Under the pieces are notes generated by a model. The model was not told where the DNA came from, did not search any database, and saw only the letters and a list, made by a program, of their open reading frames with translations. The translations under genes and the position numbers were made by a program. A DNA stretch of 64,000 nt from Sphingobacterium sp. FBM7-1 (lineage in GTDB: Bacteria; Bacteroidota; Bacteroidia; Sphingobacteriales; Sphingobacteriaceae): contig NZ_JAJEWJ010000001.1 of assembly GCF_020687765.1 (NCBI RefSeq), forward strand, positions 558,001-622,000, written 5' to 3'. Positions 1 to 7,659 of the stretch are shown here, one piece after another. The first letter of the stretch is position 1, and every line of letters starts with the position of its first letter.

Positions 1-784
1 ATGTGGGTAATACCGGATTTAATAGCAGTAAACAGACTAACCCAATGACGAAAAAAGCAGGCAGCGCATGCACCAGTTTCAACTCGTTTGGAAAAAGCTT
101 ATAAATATCAATACGCCCCTTGCCAAAACCATAGGTTTGTTTAAAGAATTGTGTAAAAGTCGCCCTGCGTTTATGATATACAAAAGCTTCCGGAATCAAT
201 CCGACCCGGAAACCCTGCTGAATCATTCGGATACTAAATTCAATATCTTCCGACCGACGGGATAATTTAAAACCTCCCGTTTGTTCATACACCTTTCGAG
301 ACAGCCCCATATTGAAACTCCGCGGATGAAATTGTCCGACGTGCTTTTTGTTACCACGAATCCCTCCCGTGGTAAACGGACTCGTCATGGCGTAGGAAAT
401 CGCTTTCTGAATAGGCGTAAAGGAATGATGTGCCGCATCCGGTCCGCCAAAAGCATCCCAATTATCCCGGGCAATACCGGCAACGGCATTTTGAAGGTAA
501 TGCGGAGGCACAATAATATCCGAATCAAAAACGATAAAATAATCGCCCTTTGCACGGGCAAAGCCGTAGTTGCGCGCAAAACCTTGTCCTTCATTTTGTT
601 TCTCGAAATAGCGAATATCCAACCGATCCTGATAGCTTTCTACCATGTGCCTAGCTCCCTTATCCGAACCGTCTTCAACAACAATAACCTCAAATGAGGT
701 GTATTTTTGTAGGGTTAACGATGCCAAAAGCTCGTCAATTTCCTGTGGCCGGTTGTACAAAGGAATGACAATCGAGAAAAACAT
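1..784 (-). CDS. Family 2 glycosyltransferase, C-terminus beyond window edge
   Basis: I translated this from the complement. It opens MFFSIVIPLYNRPQEIDELL, a GT-A fold nucleotide-sugar binding start, followed by VIVVEDGSDKG, the DxD-like FDSDIIVPP, and an acceptor-side segment SRRSEDIEFSIRMIQQGFRVG typical of GT2 enzymes. A hydrophobic stretch (LVHALPAFFVIGLVCLLLL) begins just before the window edge, so the full protein probably has one or more C-terminal membrane segments. No stop is reached inside the window. The ATG lies 3 bp after the stop of the upstream glycosyltransferase, so the two are co-transcribed. The sugar and acceptor cannot be told from sequence; a role in cell-envelope glycan synthesis is an inference. 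Confidence 0.88.
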   Translation of the reverse strand, partial: MFFSIVIPLYNRPQEIDELLASLTLQKYTSFEVIVVEDGSDKGARHMVESYQDRLDIRYFEKQNEGQGFARNYGFARAKGDYFIVFDSDIIVPPHYLQNAVAGIARDNWDAFGGPDAAHHSFTPIQKAISYAMTSPFTTGGIRGNKKHVGQFHPRSFNMGLSRKVYEQTGGFKLSRRSEDIEFSIRMIQQGFRVGLIPEAFVYHKRRATFTQFFKQTYGFGKGRIDIYKLFPNELKLVHALPAFFVIGLVCLLLLNPVLPT

Positions 785-787
785 AGG

Positions 788-1738
788 CTAGATTTCCTTT
801 TCGATATGATATTGATTTCTTTCGGAAGAATTACGAGAGACAAGTTCTGCAATAAAACCCGTCACAAACAATTGCGTTCCGATTAGAATAGCCACCAACG
901 ATAGGTAAAACAACGGCTGATCCGTAACATTACGATACACCGTCCCTTCCGCAATACTCCGCAGCTTTTCAAATATCAAATAAAAAGTGATAAAAAAGCC
1001 GATCAAAAAGCTCAGGACACCTATTGTGCCAAAAAAGTGCATCGGGCGTTTTCCAAATTTCCCCACAAAGAAAATCGAAAGCAAATCTAAAAAGCCTTTT
1101 ACGAAACGTCCGGGACCAAACTTAGTTGTCCCATATTTACGCGGATAATGCTTAACGATTTGTTCCTGTATATTCCGAAATCCAGCCCATTTAGCCAATA
1201 CCGGGATATAACGATGCATTTCCCCATAGACTTCTACGCTCTTTACCACCTCACGGCGATAAGCCTTTAATCCACAATTGAAGTCATGCAAATTATGGAT
1301 ACCCGACATCTGCCGTGTTACAGCGTTAAACAACTTGGTAGGAATCGTTTTGGTAATTGGATCGTAGCGCTTTTGTTTCCAACCGGAAACTAAATCGGCA
1401 CCACGATTTTTTATGCGGTCGTATAATTCCGGTATTTCATCCGGACTGTCCTGCAAGTCGGCATCCATCGTAATCACTACATCTCCTTGCGCAGCAGTAA
1501 AGCCTACATTTAAAGCTGCAGACTTCCCGTAATTTCTACGGAATTTAATCCCTACGATCTGCGGATGGTTCGCTTTTAACCCGTCTATAACCATCCACGA
1601 ACGATCCTTGCTACCATCATCTACCAAAATAATTTCATAGGCGAAACCATGTTCGTTCATGACCCGACGAATCCATTCGGTTAATTCCGGCAAAGACTCT
1701 TCTTCGTTATATAAGGGAACAACAACCGATATATCCAT
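788..1738 (-). CDS. DPM1/GtrB-like family 2 glycosyltransferase with two C-terminal membrane segments
   Basis: The protein begins MDISVVVPLYNEEESLPELT, carries the DxD-type metal site ITMDADLQDSPDEI, and shows the SGWKQKRYDPITKTIPTKLFN region of polyprenyl-phosphate hexose transferases. Two hydrophobic segments near the C-terminus (FFGTIGVLSFLIGFFITFYLI and LFYLSLVAILIGTQLFVTGFI) place it in the membrane. The family moves a sugar from UDP or GDP onto a polyprenyl phosphate carrier at the cytoplasmic face. I chose the ATG at 1738 because a GGAG lies 6 nt upstream and it leaves a 1-bp gap after the preceding gene. ATGs at 1750 and 1774 in the same frame would overlap the upstream DUF4199 gene. 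The next gene downstream is another GT2. Sugar specificity is unknown. Confidence 0.88.
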   Translation of the reverse strand: MDISVVVPLYNEEESLPELTEWIRRVMNEHGFAYEIILVDDGSKDRSWMVIDGLKANHPQIVGIKFRRNYGKSAALNVGFTAAQGDVVITMDADLQDSPDEIPELYDRIKNRGADLVSGWKQKRYDPITKTIPTKLFNAVTRQMSGIHNLHDFNCGLKAYRREVVKSVEVYGEMHRYIPVLAKWAGFRNIQEQIVKHYPRKYGTTKFGPGRFVKGFLDLLSIFFVGKFGKRPMHFFGTIGVLSFLIGFFITFYLIFEKLRSIAEGTVYRNVTDQPLFYLSLVAILIGTQLFVTGFIAELVSRNSSERNQYHIEKEI

Positions 1739-1739
1739 C

Positions 1740-2378
1740 TTATTCTCCATCTGGCTTAGATTGCCCTTCGCCATCTTGTCGGTCCAAATCGCGGGGTACC
1801 ATTAAAAAGGCAGGACGTTCCCGTTTTAAAATTGCCGCGAGAATAAGCGCAAAAATAAAATACATAATCAAGGCTACACCCAACCCTTTCAAATTTTGTC
1901 CAATAGAAAACTCTCGAAGTTCGTCTCGCTGTTTCTCTAGATCTGCCACTTGTTTATCGATCAAATCATCATCGGCTCCAATGCTTTCCATAGTCTCGAT
2001 CGTCAAATTAATCGTCTTATCAAAAACGATCTGCTGTGGCTCCGGATTAGCGAAATTAAACAAAGCACCTCCCACAGTCGACACAATAACCGTTATTGCC
2101 AGCATCACAAAAATTCCTTTTAGTGCCTGGCTGAAATTCCAAAATCCTCCAGCTACTCTTCTCAGCAACACCGCAAAATATGCCGACAAAGCAATCATAA
2201 GCACGAAAGAAACCACTCCTGTCACCATAGACCCAGTCTTAAAATCGGTGCTGTTAACCAACACATACATCGACACGATACTGATGACCAAAGAGATAAT
2301 CCCTAAATAAATCCCGTATTTAATACCTTCTTTTTTAACTTCTTCCGTAGGAAAAGCCAAATCGACGTCCTGATTCAT
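1740..2378 (-). CDS. DUF4199 family membrane protein
   Basis: This is a 212-residue protein with four predicted membrane segments: about residues 20-42, 50-72, 85-108 and 163-184. A charged loop (EKQRDELREF) separates the last two. The layout and the N-terminal EVKKEGIKYGIYLGI match DUF4199, a Bacteroidetes family without a known function. It lies between an acidic hypothetical protein and a glycosyltransferase with almost no intergenic space, in what looks like one operon led by the dihydroorotase-like gene. Co-occurrence of DUF4199 with envelope glycosyltransferases is common in this phylum, so an envelope role is an inference. Assignment rests on my recognition of the family pattern. Confidence 0.75.
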   Translation of the reverse strand: MNQDVDLAFPTEEVKKEGIKYGIYLGIISLVISIVSMYVLVNSTDFKTGSMVTGVVSFVLMIALSAYFAVLLRRVAGGFWNFSQALKGIFVMLAITVIVSTVGGALFNFANPEPQQIVFDKTINLTIETMESIGADDDLIDKQVADLEKQRDELREFSIGQNLKGLGVALIMYFIFALILAAILKRERPAFLMVPRDLDRQDGEGQSKPDGE

Positions 2379-2381
2379 AAT

Positions 2382-3050
2382 CTATTTATTAAAGTTTACA
2401 ATAATCTGGTAGAGTGCAGCATCAAACGGTTTGTTTGCCGAGGCTTCAAGGTAATTCGCTAGATGTTCCGCTTCCGGATACGGCTCGTTGAAAAAAGACA
2501 TAATCGAATAGAATAACTCCTTCAATTCATCGTGAGGAGCTAGTGAGGAAGCCACTTTATGGATTTCAGAAAAAGTGCTGTCTACCAAAATCTGGTTTGC
2601 AATAACCTTTTCATAAATAGCATATTCATCCTGAAACTCATCCTCTTCGACCAGTAGAAACTCTTTTAAATAGTCGTCCAACGAAGGATCAATATCATCG
2701 TCCTCACATTCCTGAAGATACAAGAAGATATTCAACAATTCCGTCCCTCTGTCGATGGTTTCTTCTTCAATCGCTTCCCATTCCGGCGAATCCAAATAAT
2801 CCTCTTCTAGTTTCTGCACATCAGCAGCGAAGAAATTAACCATCAATAAATCGAAGTAAATCTCCCGAAGCTCCTCAAAACGCTGATGATCATCGAAAGT
2901 CTCGTCCAACGCTTGTACCTTTTCTAAAAAAGGAGCCTCTTTCTCAAAAGCTTCTTGTAATGCCACAGCAAATGCCGCTGCATCAATTTGTTCGGTTTGT
3001 GCATAGGTCTCTATACCGGCTTCAAACGCTCTTTTTACTTTTGCATCCAT
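2382..3050 (-). CDS. Acidic alpha-helical protein of unknown function
   Basis: I do not recognise this 222-residue protein. It is strongly acidic, with runs such as ECEDDDIDPSLDD and VEEDEFQDE. It has no signal peptide or membrane segment, and it appears almost entirely helical. It is therefore probably a soluble cytoplasmic protein. It starts 3 bp after the dihydroorotase-like gene and ends 3 bp before the DUF4199 gene, so it is firmly part of the same operon. No catalytic motif is visible. A scaffold or partner role for a neighbour is possible but unsupported. Confidence 0.7.
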   Translation of the reverse strand: MDAKVKRAFEAGIETYAQTEQIDAAAFAVALQEAFEKEAPFLEKVQALDETFDDHQRFEELREIYFDLLMVNFFAADVQKLEEDYLDSPEWEAIEEETIDRGTELLNIFLYLQECEDDDIDPSLDDYLKEFLLVEEDEFQDEYAIYEKVIANQILVDSTFSEIHKVASSLAPHDELKELFYSIMSFFNEPYPEAEHLANYLEASANKPFDAALYQIIVNFNK

Positions 3051-3053
3051 AGC

Positions 3054-4322
3054 TTACTTAATTTGTACCACTTGATTGTGGTTAATTACTAAATTTACTT
3101 TACCTGTTAATTCTTGTCCAAAAACGGGGCTATTTTCCGATTTCGATTTATTGGTATCCCGCGTTAATTGCCATTTTTCCTGCATATCAAACAACACCAA
3201 ATTAGCCTCACTTCCCTCTTCGAGTGTCGGAATAGCTTTTCCTACCACCTGCCGAGGTTGCACGACCAGATATTGCACAATCTCCGTAGCTTTAAATCCT
3301 GAGGCTATTAAAAAAGGTAATACCGTTTGTAGGCCTAAGATACCGTCTTTGGCAATATGAAACTCTACATTCTTATATTCTATTTCGTGCGGCGTGTGCT
3401 GCGAAACAACCGCATCTATCGTACCGTCTTTCAAACCTTTCACCAGCGCTTTAATATCCTTTTTTGTCCGGAGCGGCGGATTGACCTTGAAATTACTATC
3501 AAACCCAGCCACTTCTTCATCAGTATACAACAAGTTGTGTGCGGCTACGTCACAGGTTACCTGTACACCCTTAGCTTTTGCTTTCTTTATCAAATCTACC
3601 GATTCCGAAGTAGAAATACAGGTAAAATGAATGCGTGCTTCATTATATTCCGCTAAGAATAAGTCACGCGAAACCATTAATGATTCAGCGAGATTAGGTT
3701 TACCTTTCATACCCAAGTAGGTACTCATTAAACCTTCATTCATTTGGTGCCCACCGGCCACGGATTCATCTTCCGCAAAAGCGATTACCAATCCATCAAA
3801 TCCTTTTGCATACAACAATGCTCTTCCCATTAAACCCGCTTGCTGAACCGCACGGTCCCCATCACTGAATGCAATCGCCCCTGCTGTTTGCATATCATAC
3901 AACTCAGCCAGTTCCTTGCCTTCCCGTTTTTTACTCACGGCACCTACTGGATGCACGTCTACGATATTTCCCTTTGCGGAATTGACCACTAGGGCTACTT
4001 CAGATCGGCTGTGGATAGGTGGATTGGTGTTTGGGTAAACCGCAACCCCTGTATATCCCCCGGCGGCGGCGGCGGCGGTACCGCTTACAATATCTTCTTT
4101 GGTCTCCTGGCCAGGCTCACCAAAATTAGCGTGCAAATCAAAAAATCCTGCAGTAACTATCTTTCCCTGCCCTGATAGGGTAAGTAACTTTTTATTTGTC
4201 GACTCAATGCGTGGCGCGATACGGCTAATACGTCCTTCTTCAATAAGGATATCAACGATATTTCCATTCTGCGGATGACCGGGCAATATAAGGTGGGCAG
4301 AAGAAATCAATATATTATCCAT
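3054..4322 (-). CDS. pyrC: Dihydroorotase-like amidohydrolase lacking most metal ligands (probable pseudoenzyme)
   Basis: At 422 residues this matches class I dihydroorotases throughout: GFFDLHANFGEPG, then GTAAAAAGGYTGVAVYPNTN, AFSDGDRAV, FAEDESVAGG, HFTCISTSESV and QHTPHE. The catalytic set is eroded. The first HxH is HxN. The usual HxED has F in place of H (FAED). The usual HVST histidine is C (TCIST). The catalytic Asp of TDHAPH is Q (SQHTPH). Only the first His and the Asp of AFSDGD remain. In active enzymes these residues bind one or two zinc ions that hydrolyse carbamoyl-aspartate/dihydroorotate in pyrimidine synthesis. This copy may be structural, as with the inactive PyrC' partner of aspartate transcarbamoylase in pseudomonads, or may have another activity. 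It heads the operon. Confidence 0.85.
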   Translation of the reverse strand: MDNILISSAHLILPGHPQNGNIVDILIEEGRISRIAPRIESTNKKLLTLSGQGKIVTAGFFDLHANFGEPGQETKEDIVSGTAAAAAGGYTGVAVYPNTNPPIHSRSEVALVVNSAKGNIVDVHPVGAVSKKREGKELAELYDMQTAGAIAFSDGDRAVQQAGLMGRALLYAKGFDGLVIAFAEDESVAGGHQMNEGLMSTYLGMKGKPNLAESLMVSRDLFLAEYNEARIHFTCISTSESVDLIKKAKAKGVQVTCDVAAHNLLYTDEEVAGFDSNFKVNPPLRTKKDIKALVKGLKDGTIDAVVSQHTPHEIEYKNVEFHIAKDGILGLQTVLPFLIASGFKATEIVQYLVVQPRQVVGKAIPTLEEGSEANLVLFDMQEKWQLTRDTNKSKSENSPVFGQELTGKVNLVINHNQVVQIK

Positions 4323-4448
4323 GAATAGTAATTAAACAAAATAAACAGAAAATTGGGTTTTAAAATGGTGAATAAACGAAACATATAAAGGCTCAAAACA
4401 ATATAGCTTCGCCGCAGATAAACCAATGAAATATGGAAGGTAGTTATC

Positions 4449-4480
4449 CAAATTTATACGTCGTTTCATTGAAGAACAAA
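4449..4480 (-). promoter_or_regulatory. Bacteroidetes-type promoter for the dihydroorotase-like operon
   Basis: On the minus strand TTTG (4477-4480) is followed after 20 nt by TAAATTTG (4449-4456). This fits the -33/-7 consensus of the Bacteroidetes primary sigma factor. Transcription would start near 4441, leaving a leader of about 120 nt before the ATG at 4322. Confidence 0.5.
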
Positions 4481-4523
4481 TGTACAAAATATATCTAAAC
4501 CTCGATATTGAAAATACGGGTTT

Positions 4524-5096
4524 TTATTCCTGCTCTCCCCACGCGTAGCTATCTACGTATAGATCGCAGAGCGAAAGTACCCGATCAATTACTGTTGCTG
4601 CTAGTTCTTCAAAAGTTTTGGGTAAACTGTAAAACGAAGGACTAGCCGGACAAACGATTCCACCAGCTTGCGTTACAACCTGCATATTTTGTAGATGGAT
4701 CGCGCTTAAAGGAGTCTCACGCGCAACCAGGATTAACTTTCTACGTTCTTTTAATATTACATCGGCTGCCCGAGTAGTTAAATCAGAAGATGTCCCTTGA
4801 GCAATGCGACCTAACGTCCCCATAGAACACGGGCATACAATCATGGTCTCGAAACGAGCAGAACCCGACGCAAAAGGCGCCATAAAATCATTTTTATTAT
4901 AAAAAGTAAACGGATATTTTCGATAATCCTCGTTTCCCAGCTCAAATTTCCACACGTCTTTTGCATTATCAGACATCACCACACCTACTTCGGCTACCTG
5001 ATCACCCAGCTTGCTTAATTTATCCAATAATACTTTCGCGTATATCGACCCGCTAGCACCTGTAATAGCGACAATTATTTTCTTCTTTTGCTTCAT
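4524..5096 (-). CDS. ubiX: UbiX-like flavin prenyltransferase
   Basis: The protein starts MKQKKKIIVAITGASGSIYA, with the FMN-binding GASG loop. It continues with APFASGSARFETMIVCPCSM, the QGTSSDLTTRAADV region and LVARETPLSAIHLQNM, all typical of UbiX/Pad1. The family transfers dimethylallyl to reduced FMN to make the prenylated flavin used by UbiD decarboxylases. No ubiD is present in the window, so the partner must be elsewhere. I chose the ATG at 5096 because the open frame up to 5156 adds about 20 residues that are not conserved and overlap a hairpin. Length after trimming is 190, normal for the family. Confidence 0.88.
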   Translation of the reverse strand: MKQKKKIIVAITGASGSIYAKVLLDKLSKLGDQVAEVGVVMSDNAKDVWKFELGNEDYRKYPFTFYNKNDFMAPFASGSARFETMIVCPCSMGTLGRIAQGTSSDLTTRAADVILKERRKLILVARETPLSAIHLQNMQVVTQAGGIVCPASPSFYSLPKTFEELAATVIDRVLSLCDLYVDSYAWGEQE

Positions 5097-5127
5097 AACG
5101 TTCTGAACAAAGCTAATAAATATTTTA

Positions 5128-5229
5128 GGTACTTTTTTTAGAAAAAAGTACCGCAAAAAAGCGTCGATTCGGATTTTTGAGAGGATTGGATTGTACTAAG
5201 AATAAGTTTCTACATATCTCAAAAATCCG
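5128..5229. repeat. Two inverted repeats in the ubiX / deoxyinosine glycosylase intergenic region
   Basis: Near 5128-5150 a short dyad reads GGTACTTTTTTT with AAAAAAGTACC. A second dyad has 13-nt perfect arms at 5170-5182 and 5217-5229 around CGGATTTTTGAGA, with an extra imperfect GTCG/CGAC extension. A related T-rich tract, with CGAAGCGACG before it, occurs near 5360-5395, just before the glycosylase gene. The 5157-5421 gap contains no gene that I can support. The repeats may be regulatory hairpins or remains of a small repeat element. Confidence 0.45.
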
Positions 5230-5421
5230 GAGGCGACAATGCATGTTAAAAGAGAGATTGTGCAATTGTATTACCCCTTTCTTAACCTTTTAGGTCGCAT
5301 CCGAACGTTTTACAACTGTACACATCCATCCTTAGCAATATCCCCAATGTAAAACATTCGAAGCGACGATTTTTTCGTCCTTTTTTTTCTAAAAAAGAAC
5401 ACAAAACACTACATTAGAAGT

Positions 5422-5916
5422 ATGTTCAAAAAATCATTCGCTCCTATTATTCCTGCAACAAGCAAATTGCTCATTTTAGGCTCCTTACCGGGCGATCGAT
5501 CGCTGCAGCAAAACGAATATTACGCACATCCACAAAACCGCTTTTGGAGAACACTCACCTTGCTCTTTGACAAACCCTTCCCCATCCATTACGCCGAGAA
5601 GATGCATTTATTACATCAACACCATATCGCTTTATGGGACGTTTGTAAAGCCGCTATCCGAAAAGGAAGCATGGACATGGATATTATGGAAGAACAGCCT
5701 AATAACATTGATCGCTTACTGCACGAACACCCAGAGATCCGTGTCGTTTGCTTTAACGGTCAAAAAGCACAAAAGTTATTCGATAAGTATTTTAAACGCC
5801 TTCCTCACCTTCAATATATTACTCTTCCGAGCACTAGCCCTGCAAATGCAAGTTTCAACCAAGAACGCTTGTTAGCAGCCTGGCAAATAGTTCAGACGAT
5901 GGTAAGTAACTCCTGA
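5422..5916 (+). CDS. DNA-deoxyinosine (hypoxanthine) glycosylase, uracil-DNA glycosylase superfamily
   Basis: The 164-residue protein has LLILGSLPGDRSLQQNEYYA, then HPQNRFWRTL, and a C-terminal LPSTSPANA. This set (GSxPG, YYAHPxNxFW, LPSTSPAN) marks the Mug-like family 6 glycosylases that remove hypoxanthine from deaminated DNA. It is intracellular and acts in base-excision repair. It is divergent from ubiX and convergent with nothing. It precedes purM by 60 bp but that gene has its own promoter signal. The substrate assignment follows the family and is not visible in the sequence. Confidence 0.85.
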   Translation: MFKKSFAPIIPATSKLLILGSLPGDRSLQQNEYYAHPQNRFWRTLTLLFDKPFPIHYAEKMHLLHQHHIALWDVCKAAIRKGSMDMDIMEEQPNNIDRLLHEHPEIRVVCFNGQKAQKLFDKYFKRLPHLQYITLPSTSPANASFNQERLLAAWQIVQTMVSNS

Positions 5917-5962
5917 TCTGCTACTTTTTATCTTTCTGTTATAGGAATATCATTGGGTTTGT

Positions 5963-5970
5963 TATTTTTG
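5963..5970 (+). promoter_or_regulatory. Probable -7 element for purM, close to the start codon
   Basis: TATTTTTG fits TAnnTTTG. The ATG follows at 5979, so the predicted transcription start is only a few bases upstream and the messenger would be leaderless or nearly so. No convincing TTTG was found 19 nt upstream. Confidence 0.4.
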
Positions 5971-5978
5971 CACATACG

Positions 5979-7157
5979 ATGTCAGACTTAAAATACAACC
6001 AAAGGGGTGTGTCCGCCGGTAAAGAGGATGTACACAATGCGATCAAAAACATTGACAAGGGCTTATTTCCTAAAGCTTTTTGTAAAATCATACCTGATAT
6101 ATTAGGCGGAGACGAAGCTTGGTGCAACATCATGCATGCCGATGGTGCCGGAACCAAATCTTCATTAGCTTACGTTTATTGGAAAGAAACGGGAGACAGT
6201 TCCGTCTGGCGAGGTATTGCCCAAGACGCAATCATTATGAATGTGGATGACTTGTTGTGTGTAGGTGCAGTGGACAACATCTTGCTTTCCTCGACTATCG
6301 GACGTAATAAGAATCTAATCCCCGGCGAGGTAATTGCAGAAATCATCAACGGTACAGAAGATATTCTCGCTGAATTACGCCAGCTCGGCATTGGGATTTA
6401 TTCTACGGGTGGAGAAACGGCAGATGTAGGCGATTTAGTACGTACCATTATCGTAGACAGCACGGTCACCTGTAGGATGAAGCGGGAAGACGTGATCTCG
6501 AACCACCGTATACAGGCAGGCAACGTTATCGTTGGACTAGCGTCTTACGGACAGGCAAGCTACGAAAACGCTTATAACGGCGGTATGGGGTCCAACGGTT
6601 TAACATCGGCCCGTCATGACGTTTTTCATAAATACGTAGCTGAAAAATATCCCGAAAGTTATGACCCTGCCGTTCCTTACGAATTAGTATTTTCCGGCGG
6701 CTGTCAATTAACAGACCTCATTAAGGTAGATGAAGATACCGATGTCACTGCAGGTAAGCTTGTACTCTCGCCTACGCGCACCTATGCTCCCGTGATCAAA
6801 ACCATTCTCGACAAGTATCGTCAACAAATAGATGGAATGGTGCATTGCTCAGGCGGTGCACAGACCAAAGTATTACACTTTGTGGACGACGTTCATGTAA
6901 TCAAGGATAATTTATTCCCAACCCCTCCGCTATTTGAACTTATACAAAAACAGTCCAATACCAATTGGGAGGAGATGTATAAAGTCTTTAATATGGGGCA
7001 TCGCATGGAACTCTACGTTCCGCAAGAAATTGCCGAAGATATAATTCGCATATCCGAATCATACGGTATACCTGCTCAAATAATAGGTCGTGTGGAAGAG
7101 GCTACTGCTAAAAAAGTGACCATCCGTTCCACCCATGGAGAATTTATCTATACCTAA
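5979..7157 (+). CDS. purM: Phosphoribosylformylglycinamidine cyclo-ligase (AIR synthetase)
   Basis: The 392-residue protein reads MSDLKYNQRGVSAGKEDV at the start, then the ATP/substrate loop MHADGAGTKSSLAY, DAIIMNVDDLLCVGA, and STGGETADVGDL. These belong to the PurM/AIR synthase superfamily in its longer Bacteroidetes form; canonical PurM is about 345 residues. The enzyme closes the imidazole ring of AIR in purine synthesis using ATP, in the cytoplasm. A glycine-rich NGGMGSNGL and the late CSGGAQTKVL segment are also family features. The neighbours (glycosylase, RimK pair) are not purine genes, which is usual in this phylum. Confidence 0.92.
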   Translation: MSDLKYNQRGVSAGKEDVHNAIKNIDKGLFPKAFCKIIPDILGGDEAWCNIMHADGAGTKSSLAYVYWKETGDSSVWRGIAQDAIIMNVDDLLCVGAVDNILLSSTIGRNKNLIPGEVIAEIINGTEDILAELRQLGIGIYSTGGETADVGDLVRTIIVDSTVTCRMKREDVISNHRIQAGNVIVGLASYGQASYENAYNGGMGSNGLTSARHDVFHKYVAEKYPESYDPAVPYELVFSGGCQLTDLIKVDEDTDVTAGKLVLSPTRTYAPVIKTILDKYRQQIDGMVHCSGGAQTKVLHFVDDVHVIKDNLFPTPPLFELIQKQSNTNWEEMYKVFNMGHRMELYVPQEIAEDIIRISESYGIPAQIIGRVEEATAKKVTIRSTHGEFIYT

Positions 7158-7192
7158 AGTAAAGAAGATAAACCACTAAATTGTGCTAAGCG

Positions 7193-7603
7193 ATGCAAGA
7201 AAAACGTCTCATTGGCCGCATTGAAATCGTAGATTTACCCGAGTTGGGACTCTACGATATTCCTGCAAAAGTAGATACGGGTGCCGAAACTTCGGTATTG
7301 CATTGCGATCAGTTTGAAATTTTCGAAAAAGACGGCCATCGCTATATCCGGTGTACCATACAAGGGCACCCCGATTTCACTTTCCTCATTCATAGGGAGC
7401 GAGTGGTGAAAAGCTCTTTTGGCCAATCTGAAACACGGCACATATTTATAACGAAGATTAAATTATTCGATAATCTCTTCGACATCAAACTATCCGTAAG
7501 AGACCGTTCTTCCATGTCTTATCCCATGCTGCTCGGCAGAAACTTTATTAGCGGCAAGTTTATTGTGGATGTTTCCCACGATTATCTGGCAAAGAATATA
7601 TAA
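7193..7603 (+). CDS. RimB-like aspartic protease family protein (COG4067, ATP-dependent zinc protease-like)
   Basis: This 136-residue protein carries the retroviral-like aspartic protease motif AKVDTGAETSVLH near the N-terminus. Near the C-terminus it has YPMLLGRNFISGKFIVDVS, the partner hydrophobic-Gly segment. Family members are almost always encoded beside a RimK-type ATP-grasp ligase, as here (the next gene starts 57 bp downstream). They are thought to trim or process the polyglutamate or related tails that the ligase adds. The D of DTG is the predicted catalytic residue of a homodimer. The substrate is unknown. Start ATG follows purM by 35 bp. Confidence 0.85.
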   Translation: MQEKRLIGRIEIVDLPELGLYDIPAKVDTGAETSVLHCDQFEIFEKDGHRYIRCTIQGHPDFTFLIHRERVVKSSFGQSETRHIFITKIKLFDNLFDIKLSVRDRSSMSYPMLLGRNFISGKFIVDVSHDYLAKNI

Positions 7604-7659
7604 AGATCCGAAGAAACTTATCCGTGCTTCATCTGTTTTAACTATAAAAAACAATTCCA

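Noticed and set aside
4058..4080. GGC microsatellite in the dihydroorotase-like gene as a phase-variation tract
   Set aside because: Triplet changes would not shift the frame, and the encoded alanine run is a normal family feature (GTAAAAAGG).
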